Assembly: GCA_018725345.1 (NCBI GenBank)
Contig: QLUI01000030.1
Location: forward strand, 1-11,351
Direction: 5' to 3'
Length of the DNA: 11,351 bases
Source of the DNA: Bacillota bacterium
Lineage (GTDB): Bacteria; Bacillota; Dethiobacteria; Dethiobacterales; Dethiobacteraceae
Positions 1 to 6,296 of this stretch are shown here, piece after piece (the first letter of the stretch is position 1; every line of letters starts with the position of its first letter). Both the position numbers and the translations under genes were made by a program. Under the pieces are notes generated by a model. The model saw only the letters and a list, made by a program, of their open reading frames with translations. It did no database searches and had not been told where the DNA came from.

Positions 1-68
1 GTGTCTCCTTTCTTGCACCTTTTTGGTGCAACTCATTCTCTGCTACTATTGTAGCTGAAAGGAGACAC
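1..68. repeat. Nested inverted repeat, three-way-junction fold
   Basis: A perfect 12-base inverted repeat (GTGTCTCCTTTC at 1-12, GAAAGGAGACAC at 57-68) encloses two further perfect hairpins. One has a 7-bp stem (TTGCACC 13-19, GGTGCAA 25-31) with a T5 loop; the other has a 5-bp stem (GCTAC 42-46, GTAGC 51-55) with a 4-base loop. The three stems account for 48 of 68 bases. It could be a small non-autonomous mobile element or REP-like repeat, a structured RNA, or the terminator of a gene to the left. No T-run follows on the + strand. The outer arm starts at base 1, so it may extend further left and any flanking target duplication cannot be checked. I see no second copy in the window. Confidence 0.7.
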
Positions 69-106
69 TTTAGATAGTGGTTTTAAAGACCAAATAGTCG
101 TTCATG

Positions 107-128
107 CATTATCTGGGATAAGATAATG
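107..128 (+). promoter_or_regulatory. Operator-like palindrome and possible -10 box upstream of radC
   Basis: CATTATCT (107-114) and AGATAATG (121-128) form a perfect 8-bp inverted repeat with a 6-base centre. The right arm contains GATAAT (122-127), one mismatch from the -10 consensus. No good -35 hexamer sits 16-18 bases upstream, so a promoter here would be weak or activator-dependent. If it is used, transcription would start near 134 and leave about 15 bases before the radC start at 149, where no convincing Shine-Dalgarno site is present. The overlap of palindrome and -10 suggests repressor control, which is inference. Confidence 0.35.
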
Positions 129-148
129 TCAACTGATCTGATATCTGG

Positions 149-874
149 ATGTTGCCACTTATGAAAGAAGAAAAGAAGAGCTATCACGGTCATAGAAGAC
201 GACTTCGTCAGAGGTTCGAAAAAGTTGGCCTTGATGCCTTTCACGACTACGAGGCTGTGGAATTGCTCCTCACTCTGGCAATCCCGCGTCGGGATGTAAA
301 GCAGCAAGCTAAAGAGGCAATCAAGAGATTCGGCTCTTTTCGCGGTGTGCTCGATGCTCCTGTCGAAGAATTGCGGCAGATCCCAAACATGGGCGAGGTA
401 GCACCGATCGCAATTCGATTCATCAAGGAGGCCGCCAATAGGTACCTCCAACCGCAGGCTCAAGGTGACCTATCGTTGAAGCAATCCAAGCCTGACGTTA
501 TTTCACTGGTTCAGCCAAACCTCCTTCTTGACTATTGCCGGGCAGCAATTGGATCTGAGCCCAACGAAATGTTCAAGGTTATCTATCTGGACAGCCGATT
601 TCAGGTCATTGATCGTGAAACCCTCGCCAAGGGCACGATTGACCGTGCCACTATTTATCCGCGGCAGGTGATGGCAGCTGCATTGAGAAAAGGGGCTTCA
701 TCCCTGGTCTTCATGCATAATCACCCAAATGGAGACGTCAACCCATCAGACCACGATAAGACTCTCACCAGGGCGCTTGTCCTCGCGGCCAAGATACTGG
801 ACATTGCGGTGCTCGACCACATTATCGTATCCAGGGACGAGACCTTCAGCTTCCGGAAGGAGGGGTTGCTTTGA
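149..874 (+). CDS. radC: RadC family protein (JAMM/MPN domain)
   Basis: This 241-residue protein has the usual RadC layout. An N-terminal UPF0758 helix-hairpin-helix part (about residues 12-95, beginning with a GHRRRLRQRF stretch) is followed by the MPN/JAMM domain (about 125-238). The zinc-binding motif HxH-x7-S-x2-D is intact: H190, H192, S200, D203, with a glutamate just upstream in the NEMFKVIYLD strand. The family is metalloprotease-like. Its biochemical role is unsettled; an old link to recombinational repair has been withdrawn, and many copies sit in mobile or defence islands. The ATG at 149 lacks a clear ribosome binding site, and an in-frame ATG at 161 (residue 5) is an equal alternative. 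The stop overlaps the start of the downstream helicase-nuclease by one base, so the two are made together. Confidence 0.93.
   Translation: MLPLMKEEKKSYHGHRRRLRQRFEKVGLDAFHDYEAVELLLTLAIPRRDVKQQAKEAIKRFGSFRGVLDAPVEELRQIPNMGEVAPIAIRFIKEAANRYLQPQAQGDLSLKQSKPDVISLVQPNLLLDYCRAAIGSEPNEMFKVIYLDSRFQVIDRETLAKGTIDRATIYPRQVMAAALRKGASSLVFMHNHPNGDVNPSDHDKTLTRALVLAAKILDIAVLDHIIVSRDETFSFRKEGLL
857..863 (+). promoter_or_regulatory. Strong ribosome binding site for the helicase-nuclease
   Basis: AAGGAGG inside the end of radC. It lies 10 bases before ATG 874 and 7 bases before TTG 871, so either start codon could be used. ATG 874 is preferred because it gives the classic TGATG stop/start overlap. Confidence 0.75.
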
Positions 875-3768
875 TGAGCATCGCTGAAGCTATCCACCAG
901 GAGTACCCCGAACTCAATGCCGCCCAATTGGAGGCTGTGGGACTGACAGAAGGTCCTCTATTGATTATCGCCGGACCTGGCTCAGGCAAGACCCTGGTGC
1001 TGGTGACCCGAGCACTTAACATACTGCTCCAGGGCTTGGCTGAGCCCAGAGAAATACTGATATGCACTTTTACTAAAAAGGCAGCCTTTGAATTGCGAGA
1101 CCGCATCTCATCAACAGCCAAGAAGCTGAACTATGCGGGAGATCTATCAGAACTGCTGGTAGGCACAATACACGGTGTATGCAACGATTTCTTGATGATT
1201 CACAGGCATCATACTCCCCTCGGGAGTAATTACGAGGTGCTTAATGAGCTGACCCAGCTCGTGTTTCTCTTTGACAATTTTGATACGATCATCGGTCCTG
1301 AAGTTGATGGGAAATATCTCAATCGATGGACGACGCACTGGACAGCCATCGAGGGTGCCTGCAACTACTTTGATAAGATCACCGAGGAATTAATTGAACC
1401 TGAAGAGATTGCCGGGTCTCCCGATCCCTTTGTCCGCGCAATTGGAACAGCTTACTTGGTTTATGAATCTACCCTCTTTGAGAAGAACTGCATTGACTTC
1501 GCTCACCAGCAGAAGCTCTTCTACCAACTCCTTCAGAATCCCACCGTGAGTGAAGCCATCACCAACCGGATTAAGTATGTGATGGTGGACGAATATCAAG
1601 ACACGAACTATGTTCAGGAGCAGTTGCTGTTGCAGTTAGCCCGCCGGAACAACAATATCTGTGTTGTCGGAGACGAGGACCAGAGTATGTATCGTTTTCG
1701 CGGTGCCACGGTGCGGAACATCCTGGAATTCCAAAAGAACTTCGACGCCTGCAAGGTCGTTAAGCTGACCATCAACTACCGCTCTCACAAAGACATAGTA
1801 AGGGCATATGACAAGTTCATGGCGAGCTGCAACTGGAGCAACCCCAACTCTCCTATCCGGTTCCGCTATGACAAGGAGATCACCCCCGCCCCAGATGGCA
1901 CCTTCCCGGAGTATCCTGCTGTCTTTTGTATCTGGGGTGAGTCACAAACTGATGAGGCAGGGCGACTAGCGGATCTCACTTACTTCCTAAAGGAGAACCG
2001 GGTCATTGAGGACTACAGCCAGGTGGCTCTGCTCTTGCACAGCGTGCGTTTGGAGCACAGTGGGCATTATATCAGGGCTCTTGAAGACAAAGGTATTCCG
2101 GTCTTTTGTCCTCGAGCCCGAGCCTATTTCGACAACGAAGAGATTCGCTATATGGTGGCTTGTTTTGCTATATTACTTGGCTACTACGGCGAGCGCCGGG
2201 GTGAGCTACAGGCCAGGAACCTCGAGGAGATGGCATTATACATTGACGATTGCATTATCAGCTTGGGCAAAAACTTTGCAGCCCCACATCCGCTCTCCTG
2301 CTGTATTCAGGGATTTGAGGCGCAGGTCAGGGAACTCAAAGAGAGCGAAAGCCTTGACCGCCGCCTGGCTGACTATTTCTACCATTTCCTTGCCCATGAA
2401 CCGTTCGCTTCTATGGTGAAGAACGAGAATCGTGCCCGCAACTTGGCCCTCCTCTCTCAATTATTAAATGTCTTCCAGAACTATTACCACTACACTGTTG
2501 TTTCCCACCGCAATCGGGATCTGCTCCGCCTGCAATTTTTCAACAGCTTCCTGCGGCTGCTTTACATCGGCGGCATCAACGAGTATGAAGACCCCGACCA
2601 GCCCTTCCCCAAGGGGCATGTCCAGCTGATGACCATCCATCAGGCTAAGGGGCTTGAGTTTCCGGTGGTTGTCGTCGGCTCCCTTGATAAGCAACTCTCC
2701 TCACCCAAGGATGTAGACCGGCACCTGGCTCCCTTCTATCACAGAGAGCCCTTGGAGCCGGAAAACAAAATCACCACCTTCGATCGGATGCGCCTCCATT
2801 ATGTGGCCTTCTCCAGGTCAGAGAAGGTTCTGGCTCTCACATCAACCCAGCAGCCAAAGTCTTACTTTAACCCTATCTGGCAGGGATTGCCTCAATGGCC
2901 CTATGTTAGACAAGACCTCCTCAAGGCACTCTTCTTCCGTCTCAAGAGCCGTATCCCCCTAAAGAAGACCTTCAGCTTCACTACCGACCTCAAGATCTTC
3001 GAGACCTGCCCCAGGCAGTATCAATTCTTTCGAGACTATGACTTCACCCCAGCCCGGTCGGCGGAAATCTTCTTCGGCGCCCTGGTCCATCAGACCGTTG
3101 AGGATATCCACCGCTGTGTGCTAGACGGACAAGCTACCCGGCTTAATGAGAAGAATATCCGTGAGATGTTTGACTCCAATTTCAGCCATTTCGCAAACTC
3201 TGGTATGCGCCCCATCGGTCAGGTGCAGCGGGAGAACGCCTTCTCGCAAGTCATGAACTACTTTCGGCAAAACCGAGCTAGTATGGAGCGAATCATTGAA
3301 ACTGAAGTTGATGTGTCCGTTGAGAAGGATAACTACATTCTCACTGGCAAGATCGACTTACTCCTGGGCAATGATGATAAATTGGAGCTTCTGGACTTCA
3401 AGTCGCAGCCTCGACCCCTGGAGGACGACGCCCGCCTGGATAGCTACTACAAGCAACTCTGCGTTTACGCTCACATCCTTGAGCGGCGATATGGCAAGAA
3501 GCCTGAGCGGCTCCTTCTATACTGGACCGGAGAGCCGCGGCGAGAGGAAGCTCTGATGGAGTTCCCCTACCACCCGGAACAGGTAGAGGAAGCAGGTGCT
3601 CACTTCGACCGGGTGGTGGAGCAAATCCTCAAAAAAGACTACCTAGTGCGTCAAACACCCGAGTCCAAGGTATGCCACGAATGCGACCTGCGGGTGTATT
3701 GCAGCCGTCAGGGCACAATCAAGACAAAAGAGCATCCACAACCTGCGGAAAGAGTCCCTTCGGGTTAA
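874..3768 (+). CDS. UvrD/PcrA-like superfamily 1 helicase fused to AddB/Cas4-like PD-(D/E)XK nuclease
   Basis: This 964-residue protein carries all the main SF1A motifs in order: Q motif near Q18, Walker A GPGSGKT (34-40), Walker B DEYQD (239-243), GDEDQ around D267, NYRS (301-304), QAKGLEF (from 590) and YVAFSR (643-648). The last 260 residues are a PD-(D/E)XK nuclease: a CPRQYQF entry helix, GKID (D828), LLDFK (D841, K843) and a QxxxY-like YYKQLCVYA helix. Cysteines C712, C934, C937 and C943 match the 4Fe-4S clasp of AddB and Cas4 nucleases (one Cys before the nuclease core, then CxxC-x5-C). It should unwind DNA 3'-5' using ATP and cut single strands. It resembles a one-polypeptide mix of AddA-type motor and AddB-type nuclease rather than plain UvrD, which is about 720 residues. 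No AddA/AddB partner is in view; the coupled partner is RadC. The cellular role could be repair, recombination or phage defence. Confidence 0.93.
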   Translation: MSIAEAIHQEYPELNAAQLEAVGLTEGPLLIIAGPGSGKTLVLVTRALNILLQGLAEPREILICTFTKKAAFELRDRISSTAKKLNYAGDLSELLVGTIHGVCNDFLMIHRHHTPLGSNYEVLNELTQLVFLFDNFDTIIGPEVDGKYLNRWTTHWTAIEGACNYFDKITEELIEPEEIAGSPDPFVRAIGTAYLVYESTLFEKNCIDFAHQQKLFYQLLQNPTVSEAITNRIKYVMVDEYQDTNYVQEQLLLQLARRNNNICVVGDEDQSMYRFRGATVRNILEFQKNFDACKVVKLTINYRSHKDIVRAYDKFMASCNWSNPNSPIRFRYDKEITPAPDGTFPEYPAVFCIWGESQTDEAGRLADLTYFLKENRVIEDYSQVALLLHSVRLEHSGHYIRALEDKGIPVFCPRARAYFDNEEIRYMVACFAILLGYYGERRGELQARNLEEMALYIDDCIISLGKNFAAPHPLSCCIQGFEAQVRELKESESLDRRLADYFYHFLAHEPFASMVKNENRARNLALLSQLLNVFQNYYHYTVVSHRNRDLLRLQFFNSFLRLLYIGGINEYEDPDQPFPKGHVQLMTIHQAKGLEFPVVVVGSLDKQLSSPKDVDRHLAPFYHREPLEPENKITTFDRMRLHYVAFSRSEKVLALTSTQQPKSYFNPIWQGLPQWPYVRQDLLKALFFRLKSRIPLKKTFSFTTDLKIFETCPRQYQFFRDYDFTPARSAEIFFGALVHQTVEDIHRCVLDGQATRLNEKNIREMFDSNFSHFANSGMRPIGQVQRENAFSQVMNYFRQNRASMERIIETEVDVSVEKDNYILTGKIDLLLGNDDKLELLDFKSQPRPLEDDARLDSYYKQLCVYAHILERRYGKKPERLLLYWTGEPRREEALMEFPYHPEQVEEAGAHFDRVVEQILKKDYLVRQTPESKVCHECDLRVYCSRQGTIKTKEHPQPAERVPSG

Positions 3769-3776
3769 TCCTTTTA

Positions 3777-3785
3777 TGTTATAAT
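3777..3785 (+). promoter_or_regulatory. Extended -10 promoter of the DUF433/PIN pair
   Basis: TGTTATAAT is a perfect extended -10 element (TGn plus TATAAT at 3780-3785), a type that tolerates the absence of a good -35, as here. It lies 9 bases after the helicase stop codon. Transcription would start near 3792. An AGGAGG ribosome binding site follows at 3799-3804, 8 bases before ATG 3813. It probably also reads into the methyltransferase and restriction genes, since no terminator separates them. Confidence 0.75.
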
Positions 3786-3798
3786 GTGGTCATCACAT
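3784..3798 (+). promoter_or_regulatory. Candidate autoregulatory operator
   Basis: ATGTGGTCATCACAT is an imperfect palindrome (arms of 7 with one mismatch around a central C). It overlaps the end of the -10 box and the predicted transcription start. A protein bound here would block RNA polymerase. Antitoxins commonly repress their own promoter through such sites, and DUF433 proteins have a helix-turn-helix-like fold, so the first gene product is the natural candidate. The binding itself is inferred. Confidence 0.45.
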
Positions 3799-3812
3799 AG
3801 GAGGCTTGCGAT

Positions 3813-4049
3813 ATGGAAAACTGGAAAGAGCGCATCTCTATAGACCCGAATGTTTGCCATGGTAAGCCCTGTATCAAAGGAACACGGATTTGGGTGTCCT
3901 TGATAGTGGACAATCTGGCTGCTGGCTCCACCGAGGAGGAGATCCTCGAAGCATATCCTTCACTGAGCCGAGAGGATATACGGGTAGCACTGGCTTTCGC
4001 TGCTGAAGTGACAAGGGAACACTATGTAGACATCCCTTTGAAGGTCTGA
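3813..4049 (+). CDS. DUF433 family protein, putative antitoxin
   Basis: This 78-residue protein shows the DUF433 signature: RISIDPNVCHGKPCIKGTRI at residues 6-25, then a short helical half with AAGSTEEEILEAYPSLSREDI. That is the whole length of the family. DUF433 proteins are small winged-helix-like proteins found almost always beside DUF5615 PIN-like genes and are regarded as VapB-type antitoxins. The start has a strong AGGAGG site 8 bases upstream and its own extended -10 promoter with an overlapping palindrome, fitting autoregulation. Its stop codon overlaps the start of the PIN-like gene by one base (TGATG), so the pair is translationally coupled. The antitoxin role is inferred from family and pairing. 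Confidence 0.88.
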   Translation: MENWKERISIDPNVCHGKPCIKGTRIWVSLIVDNLAAGSTEEEILEAYPSLSREDIRVALAFAAEVTREHYVDIPLKV

Positions 4050-4417
4050 TGAGGATCAAGCTGGACGAGAATGTAGATGCACGCCTTGTACTGTTCCTTA
4101 AAGAGGCAGGACATGACACCACTACGGTTCAAGAGCAGGGTCTTCGTGGAATAGAAGACAAATCCCTTTACGAGATCTGCAAGGTGGACGGCCGCATTCT
4201 GGTCAGCCTTGACCTGCACTTTTCCAACGTGCTCCGTTTTCCTCCTAGCGGAACTCCAGGTCTTGTCGTGCTCCGTGGGCCGAACCAACTCTTTCCCACC
4301 ATGCGGGTTCTGGTTCAGACCTTGATTGATGCCCTCACCAGGGAATCGCCCGCCGGCAGACTCTGGATCGTGGAGCTAGGTCGCCTTCGCATTCATGAGG
4401 AGACAGAGGGTGAATAA
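4049..4417 (+). CDS. DUF5615 PIN-like protein, putative toxin nuclease
   Basis: This 122-residue protein has the DUF5615 (Mut7-C/PIN-like) pattern. The N-terminal strand is KLDEN (D6, E7, N8), then HDTTTVQEQGLRGIEDKSLYE (E36, D37), then RILVSLDLHFSN (D55). Acidic residues of these motifs would hold the metal ions for RNA cleavage. The third motif commonly reads TLDxDF; here the second acidic position is histidine (H57). That may be a subfamily variant or may weaken activity. Translation is coupled to the DUF433 gene. A VapC-like ribonuclease toxin is the most likely role. The methyltransferase starts 21 bases after its stop with no terminator between, so the pair may act as an addiction module for the restriction genes. 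Confidence 0.87.
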   Translation: MRIKLDENVDARLVLFLKEAGHDTTTVQEQGLRGIEDKSLYEICKVDGRILVSLDLHFSNVLRFPPSGTPGLVVLRGPNQLFPTMRVLVQTLIDALTRESPAGRLWIVELGRLRIHEETEGE

Positions 4418-4438
4418 TTACTGATAGTGGGGGGATTC

Positions 4439-6295
4439 ATGGCAAAGATTGAAATCACCAAGACCGAGCTTGTCTGGCCGGGAAAATATGACGAGGATGG
4501 TCAGCGCAAAGAAGTGGATCGGGTCAATCTCCCCTTCCAGGTCATCGAGACCATCAACGAGACCCGTGCTACTCGTGAGGCAGCCAAGAAGCCCCGCCAA
4601 GTCTCTCTGTTCGATGTCTGGGAAGCCAAGGAAGGCGATACCTTCGAGGAGGGGTGGAAGAACAAGCTCATCTGGGGCGACAACAAATATGTTATGTCTT
4701 CGTTACTGGACAAGTTCGCCGGCAAGATAGATTTAATCTACATTGACCCACCCTTTGCCACCGGCGCCGACTTCAACTTCACTACATTAATAGGCGAGGG
4801 TGGCTTGGAGATCACCAAGGAGCAGTCCATCATCGAGGAGAAGGCGTATCGGGATACCTGGGGACGGGGAATAGATTCCTATCTCCAGATGATGTATGAC
4901 CGCTTGGTGCTGATGCGAGAGCTACTAGCTGATAATGGCTCAATCTATGTTCACCTTGATTGGCATGTAGAACACTATGTAAAGCTATTGATGGATGAGG
5001 TTTTTGGAAAAGAGAATTTTAGGAACGAGCTAATTTGGTACTACAAACTCGGTATGAAGGCCAAATCTAAGAAGTTTCACTCTCATCATGATATGCTTCT
5101 TTGGTATACGAAAAATCCTTCGGACTTTACTTTCCACGAGATACGGGTGCCTCTTGAAACACCGATAAGAAGACCATTAGTCAAGTTCGATTCGAAAAGA
5201 AAGCGAGCATATCAGCTACACGACGAAGAGGGTCGAGCACTATATCATGAATCAACTGACGAGCTTGTTGGCACCGTTTGGGACATCCTCAACATTGCTC
5301 CTTTATCTTCGGAGCGAGTTGGGTTCGATACCCAAAAGCCCGAAGCCCTTTTAGACCGCATTATTAGAGCCTCATCCAATGAAGGTGACCTCGTTGCTGA
5401 CTTTTTCTGCGGCTCGGGGACAACACTGGCGGTGGCTGAGAAGCTGGGCAGGCGGTGGCTGGGCTGCGATTTGGGCCGGTTTGCCATCCACACCACCAGG
5501 AAGCGCCTACTCGGCATCGAGAATTGCAGGCCTTTTGAGGTGCTCAATCTGGGCAAGTATGAGCGCAAGTATTGGCAGGGGATAACCTTTGGCAGCAAGA
5601 AGCAGGACCAGCAACTAGCTATCTTTGAATACCTGGCTTTTATCCTCCGGCTCTATGGGGCTCAACCGTTGACCGGGATGGAGCACCTGCATGGCAAGAA
5701 GGGAAACGCTGTGATTCACGTGGGAGCGGTGGATGCCCCGGTGACCATTGATGAGATAAACGCTTGCCTGGATGAGTGCCTGGCTATCAAGCAGAAGGAA
5801 CTCCATGTTCTCGGCTGGGAGTGGGAGATGGGTTTATACGATATCATCACCGATGTCGCTAAGGGTCGAGGCATAAAGCTGGTGCTCCGCACTATCCCCC
5901 GTGAGGTGATGGAGCAGCAAGCCGCGGGTAAGGGAGATATCAGTTTCTTTGAGCTGGCTTACCTGGAGGTGGACATCCAGCAACAAAAGCGTAGTCAAGT
6001 GTGCGTTGTGCTCAAAGACTTTGTCATTCCTAACACCGAACTTATCCGTGAAGAGGTGCGAGCGAAGGTCAAGAAGTGGTCGGATTATATTGACTACTGG
6101 GCGGTGGATTGGGACTTCCAGAACGATACCTTCGTGAATGGCTGGGTTGCCTACCGTACCCGCAGGGAGCGGACGTTAGCCCTCGAGTCCGACCCGCATA
6201 CTTATGCGAGGCCAGGGAGGTATACCGTTATGGTCAAGGTGGTGGACATCTTTGGCATTGATACCTCCCAGGCATTCGAAGTGGAGGTGAGGTAG
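4439..6295 (+). CDS. Type III-like site-specific DNA methyltransferase (Mod), beta class
   Basis: This 618-residue protein should transfer a methyl group from S-adenosylmethionine to adenine (less likely cytosine N4) in a specific site. The catalytic motif IV DPPF (103-106) precedes the SAM-binding motif I DFFCGSG (321-327), the beta-class order of type III Mod enzymes. A motif X-like TQKPEALLDRII lies just before motif I. The target-recognition region should be roughly residues 200-285. A long C-terminal part follows (about 345-618) and ends in a PKD-like segment: WDF at 558-560, then PGRYTVMVKVVDIFG at 592-606. I chose ATG 4439 because a GGGGGGA site lies just upstream; GTG 4427 is the alternative and adds four residues. 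Residues about 161-260 are encoded by markedly AT-rich DNA. The restriction gene follows after one base. The length fits type III Mod (about 600-650). Confidence 0.9.
   Translation: MAKIEITKTELVWPGKYDEDGQRKEVDRVNLPFQVIETINETRATREAAKKPRQVSLFDVWEAKEGDTFEEGWKNKLIWGDNKYVMSSLLDKFAGKIDLIYIDPPFATGADFNFTTLIGEGGLEITKEQSIIEEKAYRDTWGRGIDSYLQMMYDRLVLMRELLADNGSIYVHLDWHVEHYVKLLMDEVFGKENFRNELIWYYKLGMKAKSKKFHSHHDMLLWYTKNPSDFTFHEIRVPLETPIRRPLVKFDSKRKRAYQLHDEEGRALYHESTDELVGTVWDILNIAPLSSERVGFDTQKPEALLDRIIRASSNEGDLVADFFCGSGTTLAVAEKLGRRWLGCDLGRFAIHTTRKRLLGIENCRPFEVLNLGKYERKYWQGITFGSKKQDQQLAIFEYLAFILRLYGAQPLTGMEHLHGKKGNAVIHVGAVDAPVTIDEINACLDECLAIKQKELHVLGWEWEMGLYDIITDVAKGRGIKLVLRTIPREVMEQQAAGKGDISFFELAYLEVDIQQQKRSQVCVVLKDFVIPNTELIREEVRAKVKKWSDYIDYWAVDWDFQNDTFVNGWVAYRTRRERTLALESDPHTYARPGRYTVMVKVVDIFGIDTSQAFEVEVR
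4921..5220 (+). other. AT-rich block within the methyltransferase gene
   Basis: Hand counts per 60-base line give 35-42% GC for 4921-5220 (24, 21, 23, 25, 24 G+C), against 53-55% for sampled lines just before and 63-65% at 5401-5520. Lines 5221-5400 are intermediate (48-50%). The block covers the region between motifs IV and I, where target-recognition domains lie. It looks like a segment exchanged between Mod genes; relaxed codon choice is an alternative. Confidence 0.6.
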
Positions 6296-6296
6296 A

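Noticed and set aside
83..463. 126-codon minus-strand frame over the radC start
   Set aside because: Antisense to a well-supported RadC gene, with no ribosome binding site or recognisable protein pattern.
3751..3776. Possible terminator after the helicase (CCC-TTC-GGG then TTTT)
   Set aside because: The stem is only three base pairs, partly within the coding region, and the T-run is distant and short.
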